Shown one piece after another: positions 24,601 through 35,732 of a DNA stretch of 64,000 bases (positions are counted from its first letter, which is position 1; the number at the start of each line of letters is the position of its first letter). The stretch comes from Apricaphanius iberus (taxonomy: Eukaryota; Chordata; Actinopteri; Cyprinodontiformes; Aphaniidae), in assembly GCA_028564705.1 (NCBI GenBank), contig JAPXFQ010002640.1, forward strand, positions 372,001-436,000, written 5' to 3'. A program made the translations under genes and the position numbers. The notes below the pieces were generated by a model. It had not been told where the DNA came from. It saw only the letters and a list, made by a program, of their open reading frames with translations, and made no database searches.

Positions 24601-27263
24601 TCTCATCAGTTCATTAACCTCCACCTTCAACACCATCAGTCAGGTGGAGGTTGATAAGAAAGCCAAGTTGACGAAAAAAGTAAGGAAACTGATAGCTACT
24701 CAACAAAACTATAAAAACACATCCTAACTAAGTTGAGCCGCAAAAAAAATCCTTCTCAAAATACAGCAATTTAATTATGACCAGTTTCCAGGTAGAACGG
24801 GGGTCACCTGAAGGCAGCACAGATTCAACAGGTATATGATTAAAAAGCTGCCGTTAATAATTCCAGTGTATTATTTACACAATGAATAATAAACTATGCT
24901 TAAATATTATAGAAAATTTGTTTCTGATTTCAGGTCTAGTTTCTGCAGAACCCTGATGTCTCTGATCATCCTAGTTTGGATCTCATCAGCTCATTAACCT
25001 CCACCTTCAACAACACCAGTCAGATGGAGGTAGATAGGAAAATCACGCTGGCAAAAAAATAAAAAAATAAAATATATATATGACTGTGTAGTTTTAAAAC
25101 AGCTTAGGTAAAAATGTCAAATAAATCCTCACAGTCGATCTAAAACTTAGAAAGTGTTTCTGACCAGGTGCTGTCTGTGTTTATCCACCATATTGATCCT
25201 GTTGTCACTGAAACCCAGAAGGTTTCCCATAAATCATTCTCTCAAGAAAAGCTGCCAGTTCACCTGGTCTCAGGGTCTCTTACTAAATCCTCTTCCATGT
25301 TTGTCATCTGCTGTTCTCCATAGACCAGCTCCTACCTGCCTGCCGACTCAGCTTCTCCCACCTCTGGACCTAACTTCCCCTCCATGTCCGAATCCATCCA
25401 CAGAGATGTAAGTGAACTAACCCCTAACCCTAAAGCTTTCCAAACTCATGACTAGTTATGATAACTTTGTATCATAACCTTCTGGCGTTGAACTTCAACC
25501 TCAGATTCCTGGGGCTGTATTCACAAAAAAATCTTAGGGCTAAAAGTAGTGCCTAACTGACGAATTTAGGAGTAACTCCTAAAAAATGTGGGCGTGTCAC
25601 TCTTAAATTTAGGACTCCTAGTTTCTTAAGATAAAAGTAATTCACAACCACTTTAAGGCCTAAAAGTAGCTCCTAAGTCTGGGAGTCCTTAAAAGAAGTC
25701 AAGAGGACTCGTAACTCCCTAAGACCTATTCACAAAGACTCCCAAAAGGGCTGCAACCAGACGCAATGTGTTGGACACTGGATGATTCGGAATTAACCAA
25801 ACGATACCGACTAAATCGTTTATTGCAGATGTGGTGCGGGATGCAATCACGTCTCCAACTAAACGTAACATCCCGATCAGTCCAGAAATTAAATGTTTAG
25901 CGAAACTAAGATATTTAGCCACAGGGTTAATGCAACTTGCAACGCCGGCGACTTGTGTATATCACACCCATCTATCAGCCGATCAATCCACCAAACTCTT
26001 AAAGCGCTCTGTCGACCAAACATTATCCAACAATTCATCCGTTTCCCATTAGACATCCAGCAACTGCTTCGAATTAAAGCCAATTTCATGGCGATTGCAG
26101 GTATGCCGGGGGTGCATAAAGAAGAAAACGTGCACGTCTTCCAAATTATTCAACATGTAGGTATGCCTATATGACGGATATTGCCTACCTGTTCCAGCAG
26201 CATCCTTTTTATAAGCGGCGATCTCGAGCCGACACGAGGTGCTTTTCACGGTAGTGGGGGGCTCTATTTAAGATGTGTTTGATGTGCTCTTTAGACAACC
26301 TAATTGTTTACAGCCTACTTGCAATCACTCCCTTAATATGATGCATCCATCCATCCATTATCTATACCGCTTTCATCCAATTCAGGGTCGCGTGGAGGGG
26401 AGGGCTGGAGCTTATCCCAGCTATCAGAAAGCGTTAGGCAGGGTAATATGATGCATTTCACATTTTTTCGTTTTTAAACTTCACCCTCTCTGTAGGCTAT
26501 TGTGTGTTAGTTGTATGAAGTGTAAGTCTCGTGGCCGACACAAAGATGTCATCATGCATTATTTCTGCTATTTGCGCTGTTCATAATTACGCTTTGAAAT
26601 TTTCCATTTCTTGGTTTCACACGTGTCATTCAACAACCAATCAAACTGCTGTCCGTTTATTTACTCATGTATAGGAAATGACGTTTTCCATAGCAACGGG
26701 ACGTCACTCTTAACTTACTTTTAGGGATTTGTCCTAGGTAAAAGTAGCTCTTAGTGCGTTTGTGAATAGGTTTTAGACGACAACTCCTTCTCCTACTCCT
26801 AGTTAGGAGTAACACTTAGCGGTAAGATAAGAGTCTTTGTGAATACGGCCCCTGATCTTCACATTCTCTGACGGGGGTGCAGACGAAATGCGTCGTGTTC
26901 CTGTCCCATGACCTCCTGATAAAGTTCTCTGCTACTTCTCCATGCTTCCTGGTCGACCACTTGACGAGGTTCTATTAAAATGAACCTTAATTTTTAAACA
27001 AAGCATTCAAAAAGTAAAGATGTGTGTTTATTCTGTTGAATCCTTTAACTTACGTATAATATTTATATTTAAATGTGTGAGCAATGGACAAAGTGAATTC
27101 TCTCTCTCTGTCTGCTGTCCTCCTGTGCTTCTTGTGAAGAACTCAAACATTTTAAACTCACCAGTGTTTTCTCTTGATTCAGGTCAAGATCTTCCACCAG
27201 GAAATCCTCAGGAAAGAAACCCACCCAATCAAGCTACCTCCATGTTGTCCACTGCTGTACTAA
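19133..27263 (+). CDS. Unrecognised gene, right copy: predicted seven-exon spliced form
   Basis: Predicted exons are 19,133-19,169, 20,651-20,710, 23,887-23,944, 24,556-24,679, 25,168-25,221, 25,324-25,407 and 27,183-27,263. Junction phases are 1, 1, 2, 0, 0 and 0, all compatible, for 165 residues. Most acceptors follow pyrimidine tracts, and the donors of exons 2, 3 and 6 are close to GTAAGT. Exon 5 ends at a weak GTTTCC donor. A degenerate tandem copy of exon 4 lies at about 24,935-25,050 and is frame-shifted. Compared with the left copy, exon 6 has two amino-acid differences (Asp/His and Ala/Gly), while exons 4 and 7 appear identical. No family is recognised. An alternative frame in the terminal exon would be used if an undetected exon changes the phase. 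Confidence 0.4.
21865..23041. mobile_element. Element with inverted ends enclosing the minisatellite, right arm
   Basis: This is the mirror copy of the left-arm element, with the same diverged inverted flanks (21,865-22,010 against 22,870-23,041). It lies about 165 bp after the stop of the long ORF, in the predicted second intron of the spliced form. Confidence 0.5.
22272..22873. repeat. 27-bp minisatellite, right arm (about 22 units)
   Basis: This is the same 27-bp unit in the opposite orientation, with about four fewer copies than the left arm and without the single-base insertions. Translated frames give a repeating LRPADVKLE-type nonapeptide that has no start context or splice support. 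Confidence 0.95.
25511..26852 (+). mobile_element. PIF/Harbinger-like element, right arm
   Basis: This is the mirror copy of the left-arm element at the same relative position, so the insertion predates the arm duplication. It begins GGGGCTGTATTCACA and ends TGTGAATACGGCCCC. The transposase fragment inside reads on the plus strand. Confidence 0.75.
25740..26174 (+). pseudogene. HARBI1-like transposase fragment, right arm
   Basis: The frame beginning near 25,770 gives a helix-rich start (DDSELTKRYRLNR), then LAKLRYLATGLMQL. A frame change near 25,940 leads into HPSISRSIHQTLKAL and a FMAIAGMPGVHK-like block that stops at 26,174. These blocks match the family in order. The DDE catalytic domain is missing. 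Confidence 0.7.
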
Positions 27264-27414
27264 GATCCACAGACTCACCTCAGACCAACCAGCTCTCTTG
27301 AAACTGGACTCCAGTTCACTTCCTCTGCACCATAAACTTGAATCTCTTCTGTTTTCCCAGATGCCTACTGGAGCCGTTCTTCAGTTGTAACATTCTTACC
27401 ATGTAAATGTTGTG

Positions 27415-27420
27415 AATAAA
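27415..27420 (+). terminator. Poly(A) signal, right-arm gene
   Basis: AATAAA lies about 150 bases after the predicted TAA at 27,261-27,263. A TGTGTT-type GT-rich stretch follows about 20 bases downstream, as expected of a cleavage region. Confidence 0.5.
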
Positions 27421-28686
27421 CTCCCTTTAACTTAGCTTCCTGTGTTCAAGTGTGATTCTGCTTGTTGGTCAGGAAACTGCCATCAAACACAACAAAGCAC
27501 AAACAAATTCAATTCGTATCCAGTTATATATTTACTGTCCAATTAATGTTAAATCAGACTCAAATCCAACCACAGATAATGTGATTAAAATGATAAAACA
27601 GCTCAGCCAAATCTTTTCCATTACATATTGTATGTGTGTTAATTGCACACACATCAGCTAATAAAGATGTATTTAAACATTTATGCATGACTTTAATTAG
27701 ATAATACATCTTTTCAGGGTTTGGGTCTAAAAATCTTTTGTTTTCCTCAACACATCAAGTCCTCAGCAAAAAATTGTCTTATTGGAGTAGTGTCAGTGAT
27801 GCTCTAACAGAGGGACATGAGTCAAATTCAGCCAAGCAAAACAAAAAACTTTATGATTTCAAAAGTATTCTACTGTGGATATGCATCTGGAAATAATTGA
27901 AAGGGGATGAGATAGATAGATAGCATAGAAGTACAATTGTACTACAACAAACAGCAAAAAAACAAAGTATTTAAAGAAAAATTAGTTATAAATTATTATA
28001 TATATATTTTTGATTTTAAAGCCAGAGGTTGAGGGTTGAGGAAAACTGTCTTGAAACTGGAAAAAAAATCATGAAGTAGAGAATTCAGAGAACGTTTGAT
28101 CATCTTTTTTTTAATAACACATTTTTAATAGGTCTGATTTTGCATAAGAGGCTGTGAGATCAGAGAGGGCTCATATGCAAACATGAGCGGTGTCTGCCAT
28201 TTATAAGATGAGACATTATTTATACTATTTTGAGACAATTTTTCATAGAATATCGATTTATTTTCATAATTAATCTTTTTTTTAATTTCAAATCAGGTAT
28301 GTGTGCTGAACAAAATTCATCAACTTATAAATGAAAACCTTCAACTTTTTACATATTAGTTTCTGAAAACCTTTAACCTTCCATTATCTGTGAAGGATTA
28401 ATCCATAGTTTTTTATGCAATTCTGGTTTGTTTATCAAACTGTTGCAAGATGGGAAAGGACCAAATTTACAGTCATTACCAAAAGACCTTTTCATTAATA
28501 AAATCAGTATTCTGGACAAAAAAGTTAATAATAATTTCCTCTGATATATAGTTAATTCACAAATGATTCCTAGATGTTAGTTCTATTAGAAAAATATGAC
28601 TGTTATCAGTTGGTCGATAATATGGATTTATGATTATAAATACATGGTGATTAACAAAATGAAGGAGGTTCGTTTCAGAATAATTA

Positions 28687-29456
28687 ATCTGATATATCCT
28701 ACAAAATATTTTCTAAAAAAAAAATAAAGAAGTGATATAGATTATTATTGTACGTTCTATAATTCAGCTACAGAGACAATTCCACAACTCTTCTATAAAT
28801 GTATATTTGTTAAATAGTTTTGAAATGAGATAGAAAATGTAATTTTACTTTGCCTTGCTATAAATATTAAACCACAATTAAGGGACATTATTTTCTTTAG
28901 GGATGAAAACATCTTGTTAAATTTCACTCCTTTATTCTTAATTTCCTGATTTTATTAGGAAAATTCCACCTTACATAAGTCTAAATGGTCCAACACAAAC
29001 CCCAGTGTGTCCAGATTTAAGGCTAAAATAAATATCAAGTGCAAGAATTGCATCAAATGAAAAATGTTGTTATGTTTTTATAGGGCACTAGTAGCTTTTG
29101 TTTGCAGTAGTCAGACAGGAAACAAGCAGGGAGAGAACGAGGAAAGACACGCAGCAAGGCTGCATCGAGGACTCCTCAGCAGCTGTCGCGGTGTTTGCAT
29201 GTTCCTTCTGAACATTTTATGTCTTCTTACTTCCGCCTAACGTGTCCTCGTGATCCAGTGGTCAGCCCTCCTCCTCCTGGATACTGTTTCTGGAAACAGT
29301 GAACACTTTCCTTCACCTCCACCTGTCAACTGTTGTTGCGTTGGTCGGTTCTCCCAAAGCGAGTCCTCCCGGCCCGGCTTTCAGGTTTTTAACTCTAAAT
29401 CATATTATAACTATAGAACACAGACGAAGTGGACGGAACCGGCCTGGAGCAGAAGA
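28687..29456 (+). promoter_or_regulatory. 5' flank and 5' UTR of scamp1
   Basis: About 400 bp of AT-rich DNA is followed from about 29,100 by less AT-biased sequence with CpGs, the likely promoter and leader. An in-frame ATG at 29,250 has no stop before the annotated start, so a 69-residue extension is formally open. It has no resemblance to SCAMP proteins, and the family start at 29,457 is preferred. Confidence 0.5.
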
Positions 29457-32400
29457 ATGTCAGATTTCGACAGCAACCCATTCGCGGAGCAGGACCTAAG
29501 TAACCCGTTTCAGGTAACGATAGCTTGCTAAGCTAGTTGCTGTAGCTTAATTAGCCGCTGTATTCATACAACATTTATAGCAGCCTCACGACACGTAGAC
29601 AGGAAAGTTTGGTACCGGACGGGTTCTGTTAATGTGCTGGAATTAAATTACTTTTAATAAAATTTCACTGAGCTCTGTTAAGTTGTCACTTTATGTTAGC
29701 CAATTTAAAGCAGGTGTAGTAGTGACTCAGACCAAAATACCAACAGGTATGTACGCACCTACTTTTTTAGGTTGAATTAGATCATGCTCAATTTAATACA
29801 CAGCATTATATGCTAGTATATAAACCGGACAAGCTATTAAATAGTTAAATTATGAGAAGGAACTCACAACAGAGCAGAACCCCGAGATCATTTTGTGATA
29901 CTTTTCTTTTTAGTATGCTGTCAGACTAAAGACAGCTTTCTGTCGAATGGGGACAGCATGCATTTGATCATGTGCTCTTTGGCCCTTAAATTCCTGACTT
30001 TTTATTAGTCATACCTAATGTAATTTATTTAGTGGATGTGAAACATGAAGTAACTCCGTCAAAAGCCCCAAAGCATTTGTTTATCCAGTTACTTACTTAA
30101 ATACTTTTTGAGCTGTGTAAAGCTTTTTTTTTAGAACACAGGAACTGATGAGAATTTTGTAGCTGATTTCCGAAGCGTCAACCAATTTATAAAGATTTTG
30201 ACCCATTCTAATCCCTCTTTAAGAACTACAATAATATAAGAAGACAATTAATAATTTTTCCTTCCAGCCTGTTTGTAATGTACACTCTTAAGTGACTTGG
30301 ATTAAAGGCAAATTAAATGCAACACTAAAATGACATAGAATTGTCACACTGAATTTCACACAGAAAAAGAATATGACTATTATTTTCCTGCTACTTTAAA
30401 TTTGCAAGAAAAAAAGCTTATCTTCACGATTTTGCTTGCACTGTAATCTAAATTTTTTTGTTTTTTTAAATACTGTGGCAACATTCTCAAGTTTTTATAA
30501 TTTGCATGAACGTAATTATCGATAACCACTACTCTGTGCTACATTCATTGCAAACAGAATGAAAACAGAACATATAGGTGAGGAAAAAATAAAGACCACT
30601 ACTTCCTGGTAGAACTGGATGCAGCCATCTTTAAATTTTTAGTCTCAGGGTCCTCTCAAAATGACATTTTGCGGAATTTCCGGCTACCTTATCTTGGAAA
30701 AACGAATTCCGTGGACAACTAGAGCGCTCCCAAAGCGCCCTTCAAAGGCACATCCACACATCTCTGCCTGTCATCTAGCTGTCTGATTGGCTACATGTCA
30801 CATTCAACACGCTGCATGCTCCTTTGTGCTCGGAAGACACCAAACACACTATGATATCGGCCCTAGACAATCGAAAATGCTGGGTATCCCTGATTTGCGA
30901 TCAGAGTGACCCCGATGTCCATCTGAGCAGAACTGATCGCTCTAAACACAGCGCACAGCAGCAACATTTGTTAGGATTACCTTAAAGAGCCATCCCTCTT
31001 AAATCGGGGGTTGTAGGAAGGGGAAAATTGGCCTAAAGATCCTGCCGTGTGACCTAGGCCTAAAGGGAGAAAAACTTTCAAAGTCCAGCATGTTCCATAA
31101 CAGACAAAAGTTAAAAGTTAAACATATTCACCCTTCCTGTTCTCTGCTTTACCTCTGGCTATCTATTGTAGCCTGGGTGAGCTGCAGATATGTCTTGTCT
31201 TAATGCAATCTGTGTTTCCTCTGGCTTCCTACTTAAACAGCTCACTGATATATTGAAAAGGACTAAGTTTGAGTCGTATTCTTCCAGTCAAATCATCCAC
31301 AAGCAAGAACGTTGTTGAAGCACGGCCTGGTAGAGCTTGCCTGTAGTGAGAGCAGCACAATACATCAAAATGCAATCCTTATTGCTGTATTAATGTGTAC
31401 AGTCTTGCCCTCACAAATGACTGCGTGCTTATGTTGTTGAAAATTATATTTGAATGCATACAGCTTCTGCTTGCAAGCAATACAATTGGCTTGTGTAATA
31501 CACTGTGACCTCGTTAAATGCACACACTTGATGCATATTTTTGGTTGGGATGTGAAAACTAGAAGAGGTGTGTGATTTAAAAAAAAAAATAGAAAGAAAA
31601 GAGGGAAAAGGTGGGTATTTTTAACTAGGGATGCAACGATACCACTTTTTTCAAACCGATACAATACCGATACTTGGATCTGAGTACTTGCTGATACCGA
31701 GTACCAATACAGATACTTCTACCACACACAAAACAATGCACTGAATGGGAAGACAGGTTTTATTTTCATCTCTGCTTGTTACAAAAAATGATGGGGAAAT
31801 AGATAATAAAAAAAGCCCCGATATCGGTATCGGTGCATCGCTAGTTATAATTGATATTATCGCTTTATCAGCCAATAGAATCACACATACATTTTGCATC
31901 TTTTTGTATGAATAGGAGATTGGATTTTTGATTTTCAGACATCCAATCACATTTCCCAGACAAGTTCTCTATATATCTCCTAAATCTTTAGGGGGCATAG
32001 AATGGTTTCACTTTATTAGATTAATATGGTGAATATATTTATTATAATGATCAGATTAGTTTGCCATAAATCATCTGACCTAGTTAATTTTTGTCATAAG
32101 AAGCTGCATTTTTAAGCCTTGACTGGTTTGAGATTCTCACATTAGTGAAATGTGAAGTAAAATAAAAACTCTTGTTTTGGTAAAAATCTCCAAGTAATCT
32201 ATTTAAATATCTAAATCATGATCTGATTGCTGTTTTTTTTAAACAAAGCAGAAACTATTCGTACTCTCTCATAAATAATGAATAATATTGATCATAACAG
32301 CTATGAGAATGTTATCATGTTGTTCTGAAACACAAAAGAAGTAGATAAATGTTACAAAATTTAGCAGGGCTTGTTGTGCAGTTTCGGTCTTTATAGACAA

Positions 32401-35400
32401 ACTCTAAGGGTATTATAAGAAGCTGGTTGATCAGTTGGTTTAGCTTTTAGCTACTTAACAAATGGGCTGCTTGTTGCTTGAAATGCTGTTACCTTGACGA
32501 TGGTGAAGGTTGTCGCTCTTTTAGTTTTCCGTCCATAGAAACGGAAAGTATTTCAAAATGTCTGAAATCGTCTTTCTTGTAAGCAAGGGAAGGATCCTTC
32601 TTTCAGCCAGCTGGCCAGCAGTGCACGTTTCCATTCTGCCTCGTTAAATGAACCTAAAAAGTGATATGATGGGAAAAGCTGTAGTGTTTTTGTAACAGTA
32701 AAATTTTTCAAATTCTTTCTATACCTTTACATCTGGGACAAATCCTGTTATTTTACTAAAGCGTATTAAAACCATCTTTAATATTTTAATGATCCTTTCT
32801 TTAAATATCAGCCCAAACTTAAACTGCCTGCCAATACCGTGCTCTACTGCATCGCTTGGGGAACGTTATGTCTTCTGTTCTCTTCTTGGAGCCATCATCA
32901 ATACTTCATAGAATCATATGGTGGCATTATTGGCCACATATGGGCCCAGATCGCCCTCTGGTCCTCGATTTCTCTGTCCTATTTCTCAGAAAGTGGGCTA
33001 ATAACCGAAATTCAACTCTCCTGTTAGTTTTCAAAAAACTCCAGATATCATCATCAGAGCTCTCTGCGGAGCGACCAGATGCAGCATACGATGATATTCC
33101 CACACCTGTTCCTGCGTTTTCTAGTTGCCTCGGCTGTGACACCCACATGCGTTGAAATCGTTCTTCAAAGAGGCAGTCAGGAAAAAGGCAGGGAGAGCAT
33201 GCAGGGTGATCTTTTGATTTTTTTTCCAAAAAGAAAAAAAAACCTCAGTTCATTTGCATTGGAGCCGGGCAGTAGGGCAGCATTAAAATTTCAGCACAAC
33301 ACACACTGAAAAATGAATGAGCCCGGTCCGGTGACGAGTTGTTGGCATGTGTGCGGCAGCGGGGACAGCCGCTCCGAGACATTTAAGAGTCAGGGAGAGG
33401 CATCGAGAGGACGACGCCAAGGCTGGATCAGGGTAAACTTCAGGAATACCGCAGACTGGATGTTTGTCTCCAGAAGCCCAGAGAGTGTGAGGCTAACCGG
33501 CAGCTGATGGTAAGCTAATTATAAAAATAAAAAAAATGTAAGAAGAAGCGTCTGGAAGGGAGCTTTTCATTCCAATACAGACATGTTTCTGTTTTGTTAC
33601 TTAGAGCTTTATGCAACGTGGTGGTCATCATTTTAGCATTTGTGAATCATGATGATTTTGCAACTCAAGAGAATTGGTTGTTTTGGTGCAAGATGGACGT
33701 CTTATCTTTCTGTCTGAAGCCGCTGAAAGGAATCGCCCTCCTTTTCCAGCTCAAAGGCTCGTGGAAATGATTGGAATTATATTTTTACTCACGTTAATCA
33801 TTATTCGGCTACGTTATGCATTGATTTATAGTGGGAAGCATTTTTCTTTTTACTTTGTCTTGTGGTAAGAGTTGATAACACTACCACATGAAACTGATTT
33901 TTTTTGTTCCAGGATCCGTCAGTGGCACAAGCAAGACAGACTACCACCGCAGGGTTACAGGAGTACAACCCTTTCACAGATGCCAAACCAGTGAGTTCTT
34001 GCACACTTTATCCAGCAGATACAAAGTCAAGCACCACATAGGTTTCCATGCACTGATCAGGATTTAGCTCTATCTTTGTTTGACTAACTTGCTGCATGTG
34101 AAATCCAGTTAAATTATATGCTAATGGGGCACCTCGGTATCGGGTACAGCATAAACAAGTGGAATATTAATATTAATTCTGGAAAAATATCAAATTTTTC
34201 TTTAACAACTTTCCAGATCTGGAAGTTGAAAATTACTTATTTATCTCATTCAGTTTTCTAAAGGACAAAGTTCTGATAATTTATAATAAGTGAAGTTTTT
34301 TTGTTTTGTTTTATTGATAAATACTAATCTTTGCTTTTGGCACATTTTGCCTTCATTTAATCTCTTTACTCATCAGTATTTTGGTTTTTCACCTACCGGC
34401 TGAATGCACACATTTGAAAATCAAATGTTCCATCTTCAAAAGTAGGGAATTTCAAAAACAAATGTTTTGGAAACCTATAAATCAGGGGTTCTTCCATTTC
34501 TTTGTGTTAGAAACAGAAGAAACCGCCTTTTAAATTGCATTGTGGCCTTTATTCACTCTTTAAGACAAATGTGAGCGTTCAGTTGTATTTCCCAGAACAA
34601 AAAACATAAATTAGCAGTAGCTTCTTGGCATATTTACGCAGTTTCCAGACGAATACATATATGAAAAATACTGCATGAAAAAAATGTATTCTATTACACA
34701 CATATTTCTCAAAACTACTGTATATGTATTTTTTTAATTGAATGCTTTTTCTGCTGCATCTCATTTTGTTTGCATCTGCAGTAACTCGCTGAAGTGTACT
34801 TTACACTGCTTTACCTTTTTTTGCTGTTTATTTTCTACGCTTATTAACAGATCAGCATGGTAGCCTTTTGAAGAAACATTAACTTCCTCTTTTATTTATT
34901 TTTTTGCTGCAGTTTTTTGGAGACTAGCTGTGATGCATGTACCATTGATTTTTGCCATATCACTGTCACTACCAGACACCGAGTCTGATAAAGTGGTGAA
35001 CATGTAATCCGACTGAAAGTCGTTAAATGGTCCCTTCCTTTCTTGCTTCCTTTTTAGAAGCCTGCAGGTATGGCACCCAAGACTGCAACCCCCATGGCCA
35101 GCACGCAGCCTGCTGTCATGACGGCCACAGAGGAGCCTCCGGCCTACTCCCAGCCTCAGGCGCAGGTACAAAAAAAGTGTGTTTTTTGTTTCAGTGTTTT
35201 GAGAGTTAGGATTCATCGTAAGAATATCATTAGTATTTACTATACAACTAGACAACTTTTCTCTCAGGATATCCTCTACTACCAGGATGCTCTTACTTGA
35301 CTGAATCCACGTTGGTCTCGATGCGCTGCAGGTTACCAGTGTCAGAGAAGCAGAACAGCCCAGAGCATCACTGAGCCACTTCTATGCACCTCATAGAGCA

Positions 35401-35701
35401 GAATTCCCTAACCATTTTGGCTTTTTCATACAGTTTTGAGAAAATTAGATCCAACCTCTTCTTGTGGTTTTGGGTCAGTAGTGGTGCATGTCTTTGAGTT
35501 TAGACGTGAAGCTGACTGTGAAACAGACACGCACACACCCACACACACAAACACACACCCACACAGGTGTTTGGACGCTGGTGTTTACACCTAGACTTTG
35601 TCTTGGGCTTCAGTTGTTACTTATACTGTACATCAGTATTAATCAGCACTGTGAACATTTCAGGCACATTGTTGTAGTTCTACGTGTATTTGTTGACCGA
35701 C

Positions 35702-35732
<31 letters not shown>

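Larger units (their letters stand above)
17601..28686 (-). repeat. Right arm of a giant inverted repeat
   Basis: This is the mirror copy of the left arm. It differs by substitutions, a lower minisatellite copy number, and about 460 bp at 28,050-28,518 that is missing from the left arm near position 167. Similarity ends at about 28,686, roughly 770 bp before the scamp1 start codon. The mix of substitutions and indels shows that the arms are two distinct sequences rather than a duplicated read, but allelic copies wrongly joined in an assembly cannot be excluded from the sequence alone. Confidence 0.95.
29514..33912 (+). other. scamp1 intron 1
   Basis: This 4.4-kb intron is mostly AT-rich. It contains a hAT-like MITE at 31,625-31,844, the candidate alternative exon at about 33,240-33,509, and an unclassified GC-richer segment at about 30,600-31,090 that may be an old repeat. 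Confidence 0.8.

Noticed and set aside
1..28686. Integrated herpesvirus-like or giant transposon with terminal repeats
   Set aside because: Large inverted arms and a TATA-driven acidic protein invite the idea, but no capsid, polymerase, terminase, integrase or intact transposase gene is visible, coding density is low, and the gene appears spliced.
29250..29456. N-terminal extension of scamp1 from an upstream in-frame ATG
   Set aside because: The added residues do not resemble any SCAMP, and the family-conserved start MSDFDSNPF is at 29,457. The stretch is more likely 5' UTR.
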